A stretch of 11,336 bases of DNA, from assembly GCA_900550505.1 (NCBI GenBank), contig URSI01000025.1:1-11336 (forward strand). Direction: 5' to 3'. This DNA is from an uncultured Eubacteriales bacterium. Its GTDB lineage: Bacteria; Bacillota; Clostridia; Oscillospirales; CAG-382. Shown piece after piece: positions 5,390 through 11,336 of the stretch (position 1 is its first letter; each line of letters begins with the position of its first letter). The notes below the pieces were generated by a model, which was not told the origin of the DNA, searched no databases, and saw nothing but the letters and a program-made list of their open reading frames with translations. The position numbers were made by a program, and so were the translations under genes.

Positions 5390-6679
5390 CTATATCACTC
5401 CGTTTTCGCACAGTTCTTTCATTTTTGCGATTATTTCGCGGGCGGTTGCTTCCACATTTCCTTCGGTGACGGTGACCGAGCCGTGAGCGAAGCTGCGGTA
5501 CAGCGGCCCGCGCTCTTTCAGCAGTGTTTCGGTACCGCGTGCGAGCGAGAGCGGTCTGCCGTCCGTCGCGAGTTTTTCCGTGTCGCGCATCAGACGTATT
5601 ACGGCTGAATTCCTTTGCAGGGCAATGCGGTTTTGCAGTCTTGTCACCACTCCGCCTCCGGTCGCTATCACCGTTCCGCTGCGCATGGCAGCAAGCGCGG
5701 TCAGGCGGCTTTCCGTTTCCCTGAAATACTCCTGACCGTCCTCGGCAAAAATGCGCGTGATGCTTTTCCCGCATTCTCTTTCGATGAGCTCGTCGATATC
5801 GACGAATTCGCGGCCGAGGATCGCGGCGACTGCTTTGCCGCAGACGGTCTTTCCGGAGCCGGGCATCCCTATGAGGACGATGTTGAGGTTAGAAGTCTTG
5901 ATCCTTGCGATAAGCGCTTCTGCCGTCCTCGTTTCGTCTGTCTGCTCGCGACGGTCGCCCGAGCCTGAGCCGCCTGTGAATATCTCGCAGGCCTTCACGC
6001 CCTGAGATACGAGCATCGGGAGACCGCCCGATGCCGGGATCCCGAGCTCGCGGGCCTCAAACATCAGCTCCGTCATGTTGGGGTTGTATATGAGGTCTAT
6101 AACTCCTCGAAGGCGGGGAAAGCCTTTGAGAGACAGTGGAGAGGCGTCCGGCGACGGATACATCCCGACCGGCGTGGCGTTGACTATCAGCTCGGCGTCG
6201 GCGTGATCGGATATATTTTCGTAATTGTCCTTTCCGCTGCGCGATATCACCACTACCTTGTCCGTGCCTGCGTCCGAAAGCGCCGCAACAGCCGTTGCCG
6301 AAGCGCCGCCGCTGCCGAGCACGAGTGCTTTTCCTCCGGTCGGAACGCCGAGACGACGCAGTGTATAAAGAAATCCGTGGTAATCCGTGTTGTAGCCGCA
6401 CAGTCCGTCCCTGCCGCGCACTATGGTGTTCACCGCGCCTATCCGTTGCGCCTCGGGGGAGACCCGGTCGAGATACGGCATCACCGCTTTTTTATAGGGG
6501 ATGGTAACATTGAGAGCGTCGAACCTGTCTGAACGCATAAAATCTGCCAGCCGGTCGGCCGGCACCTCGAAAAGTTCATATGAGTAATCCGCGAGCATCG
6601 AATGAAGCTGCGGTGAGAAACTGTGCGAGAGCTTTTCGCCGAGCAGCCCTGCGCGAAGTCCCGAAAATCCCGTGATCAT
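5390..6679 (-). CDS. aroE-aroK: Bifunctional shikimate dehydrogenase-shikimate kinase (AroE-AroK fusion)
   Basis: One uninterrupted 429-residue reading frame joins shikimate pathway steps 4 and 5. Residues 1 to about 235 are AroE: shikimate-binding LSHSFSP (17-23), NVTIPYKK with catalytic Lys63, AVNTI with Asn84, YNTDYHG with Asp99, the nucleotide loop GSGGAS (122-127), NATPVGMYP (167-175), DLIYNP, and GLPMLVSQG. The segment between the second NADP strand (SRSGKD) and NATP is short, about 20 residues less than in the E. coli enzyme. A Gly/Ser then charged linker spans about 236-262. Residues 264-429 are AroK: Walker A GMPGSGKT (271-278), DIDELIE with shikimate-contacting Asp296, Arg320 in YFRETE, GGG 341-343, the lid Arg375 in DGRPLS, and Arg395 in GPLYRS. 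All key residues of both halves are present, so both should be active. The product could pass shikimate between sites. The ATG at 6679 is preceded by GAGGGGGCG, and the gene lies 12 bp after pheA. Confidence 0.95.
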   Translation of the reverse strand: MITGFSGLRAGLLGEKLSHSFSPQLHSMLADYSYELFEVPADRLADFMRSDRFDALNVTIPYKKAVMPYLDRVSPEAQRIGAVNTIVRGRDGLCGYNTDYHGFLYTLRRLGVPTGGKALVLGSGGASATAVAALSDAGTDKVVVISRSGKDNYENISDHADAELIVNATPVGMYPSPDASPLSLKGFPRLRGVIDLIYNPNMTELMFEARELGIPASGGLPMLVSQGVKACEIFTGGSGSGDRREQTDETRTAEALIARIKTSNLNIVLIGMPGSGKTVCGKAVAAILGREFVDIDELIERECGKSITRIFAEDGQEYFRETESRLTALAAMRSGTVIATGGGVVTRLQNRIALQRNSAVIRLMRDTEKLATDGRPLSLARGTETLLKERGPLYRSFAHGSVTVTEGNVEATAREIIAKMKELCENGVI

Positions 6680-6691
6680 CGTATCGCCCCC

Positions 6692-7855
6692 TCAGACAGT
6701 TTCGCTGTAGCTTCCGAGATACCTGAAGCTTTCGCTGCCCGATTCGAGCGAACGCAGCAGCCTCATCAGCTTTTGTGAGTAGACCGGCGTTTCAAGGTCA
6801 AAGCAGAACATGAATTCAAAGTCACGTTCCGGTATCGGTCTTGATTCGAGCTTGACAAGGTTTATACCGAGAGCGAAAAACTGTGAAAGCAGCGTATACA
6901 GTGCGCCGGGACGGTTTTCCGTCACCGTCATCACCGTTGTGCGCGACGCACCCGGATATATTTCCGGCTCGCGGGATATGCATATGAAGCGCGTGTGGTT
7001 GTTGCCGTTGTTTTGTACCGCAGTTGCAAGGGTGACGAGCCCGTATATTCCGGCACAGGATGAGGAAGAAAGGGCTGCCACCGTCGGGTCCGCCGCCTTT
7101 GCGACCGCTTTGGCAGCGGCCGCGGTGTTGGCGCAGGGCGTCACGGTGACTCCGCTGAGAGTCGAGAGAAACTCCGAGCACTGATTTATAGCCTGCTCGT
7201 GCGAGTATATGTGCTTTATGCCGGAAATACCGGCACCGGGTACGGAAAGCAGGCAGTGGTCCACCTTTATCCTTACCGAGCGTACGATGTAAAAGCTGTG
7301 ACGGTGCATCAGGTCGTATACCGATGAGACGGTGCCGGCTATGCTGTTTTCTATCGGCACCACGCCGTACCGGCATTCTCCTGATTCAATTGCCTCAAAT
7401 ACGCCCTCGAATGTGGGGCAGTACGTGATCTCCGGCAAGGCGAAGAGCTTTTGCGCGGCTATCTGTGAATACGCGCCCTCTACGCCCTGGCATGCGACGG
7501 TCGCGGTGTCCGGAAACATGGAAGGGGTATCTTTCAGCGCTTTTTCTATCTTTTCCACCGTGGACGATGCGCCGCCTATCACACGCTGCTGTTCTGAACG
7601 CGACAGCGCAAGTATTGTAGAATAAAGCACCCTGCATTCGTCCGCGCGCCCTTCTCCGGCGAGCTTTGCCACCTTCAGCAGCAGCTCGCGCTCACGCGCG
7701 GCGTCGGTCACGGGCTTGCCGGTGACCTTTTTGTACTCCGCCACCCTGTCCGAAATGTCCATGCGCCTTTTGAAAAGCTCGACTATCTGTCTGTCGGTGG
7801 CATCTATCTCGTTTCTCAGCGCTTCGAGCGATGAGATGTTGTTCGGTTCGTTCAT
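6692..7855 (-). CDS. pheA: Chorismate mutase-prephenate dehydratase (P-protein)
   Basis: This protein converts chorismate to prephenate and then to phenylpyruvate, committing flux to phenylalanine. The 387-residue product has three parts. An AroQ-type chorismate mutase lies at about 7-93 (LRNEIDATDRQIVELFKRR with Arg14, YKK at 41-43, and TDAARERE around 50-57). A prephenate dehydratase domain lies at about 117-295 (ACQGVEGAYS, VVPIENSIAGTV, SHEQAINQC, and the catalytic Thr288-Arg-Phe in NHTRF). An ACT domain lies at about 305-385 with GALY (317-320) and ESRP (337-340), the pattern that binds phenylalanine in this family. Phenylalanine feedback inhibition is therefore expected. The start ATG 7855 follows AAAGGAGCGGG. 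It lies 26 bp after aroC, inside the shikimate operon. No cyclohexadienyl or prephenate dehydrogenase is present nearby, so tyrosine synthesis must be encoded elsewhere. Confidence 0.95.
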   Translation of the reverse strand: MNEPNNISSLEALRNEIDATDRQIVELFKRRMDISDRVAEYKKVTGKPVTDAARERELLLKVAKLAGEGRADECRVLYSTILALSRSEQQRVIGGASSTVEKIEKALKDTPSMFPDTATVACQGVEGAYSQIAAQKLFALPEITYCPTFEGVFEAIESGECRYGVVPIENSIAGTVSSVYDLMHRHSFYIVRSVRIKVDHCLLSVPGAGISGIKHIYSHEQAINQCSEFLSTLSGVTVTPCANTAAAAKAVAKAADPTVAALSSSSCAGIYGLVTLATAVQNNGNNHTRFICISREPEIYPGASRTTVMTVTENRPGALYTLLSQFFALGINLVKLESRPIPERDFEFMFCFDLETPVYSQKLMRLLRSLESGSESFRYLGSYSETV

Positions 7856-7881
7856 CTGGACCCGCTCCTTTGTATGTATGG

Positions 7882-8961
7882 TCAGTCTTTGTCCAGCAGC
7901 ATGTCCAAAACTGCCAGAGCTGCCGCAGCTTCAAATACCGGCACGGCCCGTGGGACTATGCACGGATCGTGTCTGCCGCCTATCCTGATACGCACATTTT
8001 CCATGCGTGAAAGCGAAACCGTATCCTGCTCCGCCGCGATAGACGGCGTAGGCTTGACGGCGGCACGGAAGACGACCGGCATTCCGTCGGTCATGCCGCC
8101 GAGGATGCCGCCGCAGTTGTTGGTGCGGGTGGTCACTGTTTTGCCGTCCGTAACGAACGGATCGTTGTTCTGTGAGCCGCGCAGCAAAGCCCCGGCAAAT
8201 CCGCTGCCGAATTCTATACCCTTTACTGCGGGAATGGAAAACACCGCGGATGCGATGCGTGCTTCGACTCCTGCGAACATATGCTCGCCCAAGCCCGGCG
8301 CAAGGCCGCATACCGCGCACTCAACGATGCCACCGACCGAGTCGCCCCCGGCTCTCGCACGGGCTATAAGGGCTTGCATTTCCTCTCCTGCCTTTTCATT
8401 CAGCACCCTGAATTCACGGCTGTCGAGAAGTTTCTTTTCCTCCGCTCCCACTTTTACGGGGTCGAACGGGTCGTCTTTTACGTCTCCGACGGCAGCGATG
8501 TGAGCCAGAACCGTTACTCCGCGCGAGCGCAGGTATTGCAGACACAGCCCGCCCGCCGCACAGGTCAGCGCCGTGAGCCTTCCCGAAAATTTTCCGCCGC
8601 CTCTCAGGTCTGTCTGCGGCCCGTATTTCATGACCGCCGCAAAATCGGCGTGTGACGGACGCGGGGTGTCGTTGAAGTGGTAATCCGAAGAATGGGCGTC
8701 AAGGCTGCGGATGATTATGCGTATGGTGCTCCCGTCGGTCAGTCCGTCTGTCAGTCCGGAGACAAATTCCGGTCTGTCCGGTTCGCGCCTTGCCGTGGAG
8801 TATGCGGATCTGCCCGGTGCGCGCCTTTGCATGAATGAAAGAAGTTCTTCATAGTCCGGGCGGAAGCCTGTCGGGAAGTTTTTGAGCTCCAGCGCTATGA
8901 ATTCGTCGTGAGAACCGCCTTCCACGGTCAGTTTCAAATTGTTTCCGTATGGTATACTCAT
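7882..8961 (-). CDS. aroC: Chorismate synthase (AroC), divergent N-terminal motif
   Basis: Chorismate synthase removes phosphate from EPSP in an FMN-dependent 1,4-elimination, the seventh shikimate step. The 359-residue product aligns end to end with the family: RRAPG (46-50), RREPDRPEFVSG (58-69), RPSHADFAAVMKYG with catalytic-type His104, RGGGKFSGRLTA (120-131), DSVGGIVEC, NNCGGILGGMTDGMPV, KPTPSIA, and GRHDPCIVPRAVP near the C-terminus. It departs from textbook sequences at two places. The N-terminal GESHG is GGSHD (15-19, His18 kept), and RGGGRxSARET is RGGGKFSGRLT. The second form I associate with a clostridial subtype (RGGGHFSGRLT). As the only AroC in a complete pathway operon it is very likely active. 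The start ATG 8961 follows GGGAGG (8973-8968) by 6 nt. It lies 13 bp after aroA. Confidence 0.94.
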   Translation of the reverse strand: MSIPYGNNLKLTVEGGSHDEFIALELKNFPTGFRPDYEELLSFMQRRAPGRSAYSTARREPDRPEFVSGLTDGLTDGSTIRIIIRSLDAHSSDYHFNDTPRPSHADFAAVMKYGPQTDLRGGGKFSGRLTALTCAAGGLCLQYLRSRGVTVLAHIAAVGDVKDDPFDPVKVGAEEKKLLDSREFRVLNEKAGEEMQALIARARAGGDSVGGIVECAVCGLAPGLGEHMFAGVEARIASAVFSIPAVKGIEFGSGFAGALLRGSQNNDPFVTDGKTVTTRTNNCGGILGGMTDGMPVVFRAAVKPTPSIAAEQDTVSLSRMENVRIRIGGRHDPCIVPRAVPVFEAAAALAVLDMLLDKD

Positions 8962-8974
8962 GTTTTACCTCCCG

Positions 8975-10228
8975 TTACTTTCCGAGGATGTCACATGACG
9001 TGAAATCCTCCCAGAACCGCGGGTATGATTTTGATACGGCGCCGGCGTCACGGACGGTTACGCTTTCGGTACAAAGCAGCGACGCTACCGCGGCGCTCAT
9101 TGCTATCCGGTGATCGTTTGCGCTGTCCACCGTGCCGCCGCGCAGCGCACCGCCCGTTATCACGAGCCCGTCGTCGGCCACGGTGATCCTGCCTCCGAGC
9201 GAACCGAGCATGGCGGCTGTGGTGCTCAGGCGGTCGCTCTCCTTGAGCCTGAGTCTGCCGGCTCCTTTTATCACCGTAGTGCCTGATGCCGCCGCGGCTG
9301 CCACCGAGAGCACCGGAACAAGGTCCGGTATGTCCGAGGCGTCTATTATCGTACCGCTGAGCTGCGACGGGTAAGCTGTCGCCCCGCTGGGACCGACTTC
9401 GAGCTTTGCGCCCATCGAGCGGAGCACCGTTACGATCGCCCTGTCGCCCTGACGGCTGTCCGGGTCGAGCCCGGTCACGGTAACGGGCGAACTTCCTATG
9501 GCACCGGCAACAAGAAAAAACGCGGCATTCGACCAGTCTCCCTCCACACGCACGGTGCCGGGCGTCACGAGCGGATGCGGTGCGTTCGGAGTGATGACAT
9601 GGGCTTCACGTCTTTCGGGGACCGCGCCGAAAAGCTTCAGCGTATCGAGCGTCAGCTCTATATACGGCAGACTCTCCGCTTTGCCCGTTACGGTCACTTT
9701 TCCGCCGCAGACGACACAGGCGAAAAGCATGCCGCTGACGAACTGGGACGACACGCTCCCGTCGACCGTGAACCCGTCGGGGCCTGCTTTGACGGCACCC
9801 TCACAGCATATCGTGTCGCCGTTGTGCGTTATTCGTGCGCCGTGCCGCTCGAGAGCTGCAGAAAGCTGGGATATGGGACGGCTGCCGAGCCTGCCGCTCA
9901 GCCTGAATTCGGTGCGGCAGCCGAGCGCCGCCGCAAGCGGCAGCAGAAATCTTAGCGTACTGCCGGATTCTCCGCAGTCGAGCACCGCGGTTGCAGCCGG
10001 GATGTGTATCGGGTCTACCTGATATGCGCCGCGGGAGAATGTCACTCCCGCCCCGAGCGCACGAAGGCAACGGGCTGTGGCTGCGGTGTCGAGGCTCTCG
10101 CTGCCGCAGACCACCGTTGTCGGCGCGTCCGCAAGTGCCGCGCATATGAGGACCCGGTGAACGCCTGATTTTGACGGCATTGCCGCAACGGTGCGCGGAG
10201 GTGTCGGTCGGTCAAGTGTTATATCCAT
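8975..10228 (-). CDS. aroA: 5-enolpyruvylshikimate-3-phosphate synthase (AroA)
   Basis: This enzyme transfers the enolpyruvyl group of phosphoenolpyruvate to shikimate 3-phosphate, step six. The 417-residue product has the shikimate-phosphate motif PSKSGVHR (18-25: Lys20, Ser21, Arg25) and the phosphoenolpyruvate loop DCGESGSTLRF (84-94), with Gly89 and Arg93 at the positions of E. coli Gly96 and Arg100. It also has GSRPISQL near 115-122, VSSQFVSGMLFA, DWSNAAFF, SDIPDLVP with catalytic Asp302, RLKESDRL with Glu330, DHRIAMS and SKSYPRFWEDF. The loop at 84-94 does not follow the class I GNAGTAMRP form, so natural sensitivity to glyphosate cannot be predicted with confidence. The ATG at 10228 lies 3 bp after the aroB stop, with a modest GCGGGG upstream inside aroB, which points to translational coupling. 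Confidence 0.95.
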   Translation of the reverse strand: MDITLDRPTPPRTVAAMPSKSGVHRVLICAALADAPTTVVCGSESLDTAATARCLRALGAGVTFSRGAYQVDPIHIPAATAVLDCGESGSTLRFLLPLAAALGCRTEFRLSGRLGSRPISQLSAALERHGARITHNGDTICCEGAVKAGPDGFTVDGSVSSQFVSGMLFACVVCGGKVTVTGKAESLPYIELTLDTLKLFGAVPERREAHVITPNAPHPLVTPGTVRVEGDWSNAAFFLVAGAIGSSPVTVTGLDPDSRQGDRAIVTVLRSMGAKLEVGPSGATAYPSQLSGTIIDASDIPDLVPVLSVAAAAASGTTVIKGAGRLRLKESDRLSTTAAMLGSLGGRITVADDGLVITGGALRGGTVDSANDHRIAMSAAVASLLCTESVTVRDAGAVSKSYPRFWEDFTSCDILGK

Positions 10229-10231
10229 ATT

Positions 10232-11281
10232 TTAAAGCCCCGCTTCGATTATTTCTTTCAGCCCGGAAATATCGGTCTTATAAAGCCGCGAATCTCCGGC
10301 ATCATACGGCATTATCAGGGTTATGGTACTGCCCGATGCTTTTTTGTCGTTCATGGCGGCGTCCGCCAGTTCGTCTGCGCCGTACGGGCAGCTTGTCGGA
10401 AGCCCGTAAGCCGCAAGCAGCTTTTCAAGTCTTGACGGAAGCTCACGCGGGCAGATACCGGCTTTTGCGGCGCTGCGGGTGATCACCGCCATGCCTATGG
10501 CCACCGCATTGCCGTGTGTGATGTTATAGCCCGAACAGCGCTCGACGGCGTGCCCGACGGTATGCCCGAAATTGAGCAGCGCGCGCGAGCCGCGGTCGTG
10601 CTCGTCGTATTCCACGAGAACGCGCTTATCGTCCACGCACATTGCTACCAGCTCTTCGTCATCGCAGCCGTTTTCAAGCGCATTCAGAATCTCGGGGCGG
10701 TTGATCATACCGTACTTTATCACTTCCGCCATACCGTCCGATCTGATATCGTCGGGAAGCGTCGAGAGCGTTTCAGTGTCGCAAACCACGAGAGACGGCT
10801 GCCAGAAGGTACCCGCAAGGTTTTTACCGGCGGCAAGATCCACGGCCGTTTTGCCGCCTACCGAAGAATCGACCATCGCAAGCAGCGAGGTGGGCAGCTG
10901 TATATATTCGATTCCGCGGAGAAATGTCGACGCGGCAAATCCGGTAAGGTCTCCGGTCACTCCTCCGCCCAGTGCCGCTGCCATATCGGAGCGGGTAAGA
11001 CGGCTGTTTGCCATCGTTTCCCAAAGACGCGCGAGAGTTTTGGGGTTTTTGGAACCTTCTCCGTGACGGAACACAAAGCGCGAGACCTCAAATCCCGCAT
11101 CCGCAAGCGAACGCAGTGCGGTCTGAGCCCAGATCGCATCCACCCTGTCGTCCGCTACGAGCATTATACGGCACGGGCTGTGCCGTTCCGCAAGCATTTC
11201 TCCGGCGTCGGAAAGGCAGCCTTTGCCTATGACCACATCGTATTTTCTTGAAGCGTTGACCGTTATCGTTTTCAATTTCAT
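10232..11281 (-). CDS. aroB: 3-dehydroquinate synthase (AroB)
   Basis: This NAD- and metal-dependent enzyme cyclises DAHP to 3-dehydroquinate, step two. The 349-residue product carries GGGVTGD (105-111) for NAD, FAASTFLRG, QLPTSLLAMVDSSVGGKTAV (128-147), GKNLAGTFWQP, GMAEVIKYG with metal ligand Glu186, LNFGHTVGHAVE with His240 and His244, and THGNAVAIGM with His256. Length is normal. The start is slightly uncertain: ATG 11281 has a G-run only one or two bases ahead, whereas an in-frame TTG two codons later (11275) has that run at a normal distance. The frame also stays open to the window edge, but the upstream residues show no family match. It is the first identifiable gene of the operon; whether another gene precedes it cannot be seen. 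Confidence 0.94.
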   Translation of the reverse strand: MKLKTITVNASRKYDVVIGKGCLSDAGEMLAERHSPCRIMLVADDRVDAIWAQTALRSLADAGFEVSRFVFRHGEGSKNPKTLARLWETMANSRLTRSDMAAALGGGVTGDLTGFAASTFLRGIEYIQLPTSLLAMVDSSVGGKTAVDLAAGKNLAGTFWQPSLVVCDTETLSTLPDDIRSDGMAEVIKYGMINRPEILNALENGCDDEELVAMCVDDKRVLVEYDEHDRGSRALLNFGHTVGHAVERCSGYNITHGNAVAIGMAVITRSAAKAGICPRELPSRLEKLLAAYGLPTSCPYGADELADAAMNDKKASGSTITLIMPYDAGDSRLYKTDISGLKEIIEAGL

Positions 11282-11336
11282 ACCCCCGTATCCAGCGTGC
11301 AGAACGTTCCGGCTGCCCCGGAGCGCCGGCTTTACC
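11282..11336. other. Upstream edge of the aro operon, no promoter seen
   Basis: These 55 bases upstream of aroB contain a GC-rich inverted repeat (CCGGC 11309-11313 with GCCGG 11325-11329) and no recognisable -35/-10 pair. On the minus strand one frame has a TAA at 11334-11332 and a TGA overlapping the aroB ATG, so an upstream gene in that frame is unlikely. The two other frames are open. The operon promoter, any leader peptide or a T-box would lie beyond the window. Confidence 0.4.

Noticed and set aside
7874..8503. 209-residue plus-strand open frame opposite aroC
   Set aside because: Low-complexity serine/proline/alanine composition expected of an antisense shadow of a GC-rich gene; aroC is well supported on the other strand.
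8738..8758. Direct repeat of GTCAGTCCG within aroC
   Set aside because: It encodes two Leu-Thr-Asp-Gly units that align without insertion to the normal SGxxxGxTxGxP region of AroC, so it is coding coincidence rather than a repeat element.
10514..11251. 245-residue open frame on the plus strand opposite aroB
   Set aside because: It is antisense to a clear aroB with all catalytic motifs, has no ribosome-binding site or family likeness, and fits the long shadow frames common in GC-rich genes.
1..11336. Mobile elements, CRISPR arrays, toxin-antitoxin or phage genes
   Set aside because: No arrays of regularly spaced repeats, transposase or integrase motifs, or terminal inverted repeats were found by eye; nearly all sequence is covered by recognised genes. 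The tRNA could be an integration site, but its 3' end lies outside the window.

Overview
The window reads as an ordinary chromosomal segment of a Firmicute of the class Clostridia (gut Oscillospiraceae-like is my best guess). The reasons are the presence of WhiA, strong Shine-Dalgarno sites, vegetative sigma-A type promoters, occasional TTG starts, moderately high GC with AT-rich spacers, and a chorismate synthase of the subtype I associate with Clostridia. I see no mobile element, CRISPR array, integrase or frameshifted gene.

Left part, minus strand (1808 down to 1): a three-gene unit made of a NYN-domain (PIN-like nuclease fold) protein with a C-terminal winged helix, a small lipoprotein, and a membrane-anchored small protein that resembles a bacterial PH domain. 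It is followed by the 5' part of a tRNA-Leu(CAA) that runs off the window edge. The tRNA has its own consensus promoter embedded in the last codons of the PH-like gene. Middle, plus strand (2032-3806): murB (peptidoglycan precursor synthesis) directly abutting whiA (DNA-binding regulator of division and sporulation genes). The NYN unit and murB-whiA are divergent, and each has a good promoter in the 222-bp spacer 1809-2031. A strong symmetrical hairpin at 3878-3911 ends both whiA and the convergent operon that follows.

Right part, minus strand (11281 down to 3930): a tightly packed seven-gene operon in transcription order aroB, aroA, aroC, pheA (chorismate mutase-prephenate dehydratase-ACT), an aroE-aroK fusion, aroQ, and a class I DAHP synthase. 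Gaps are 1 to 26 bp. Together these seven polypeptides carry nine activities: all seven shikimate-pathway steps from phosphoenolpyruvate plus erythrose 4-phosphate to chorismate, then chorismate to phenylpyruvate. Only an aminotransferase is missing for phenylalanine. No tyrosine or tryptophan branch gene is present. The operon promoter is not identifiable in the 55 bases upstream of aroB, so it probably lies outside the window.

The most interesting items are the NYN/lipoprotein/PH-like unit of unknown function, the natural AroE-AroK fusion inside a complete pathway operon, the direct murB-whiA junction without the rapZ and yvcK genes usually found next to whiA, and the tRNA promoter nested in a coding sequence. 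I did not find strong evidence for a wholly new defence or signalling system.
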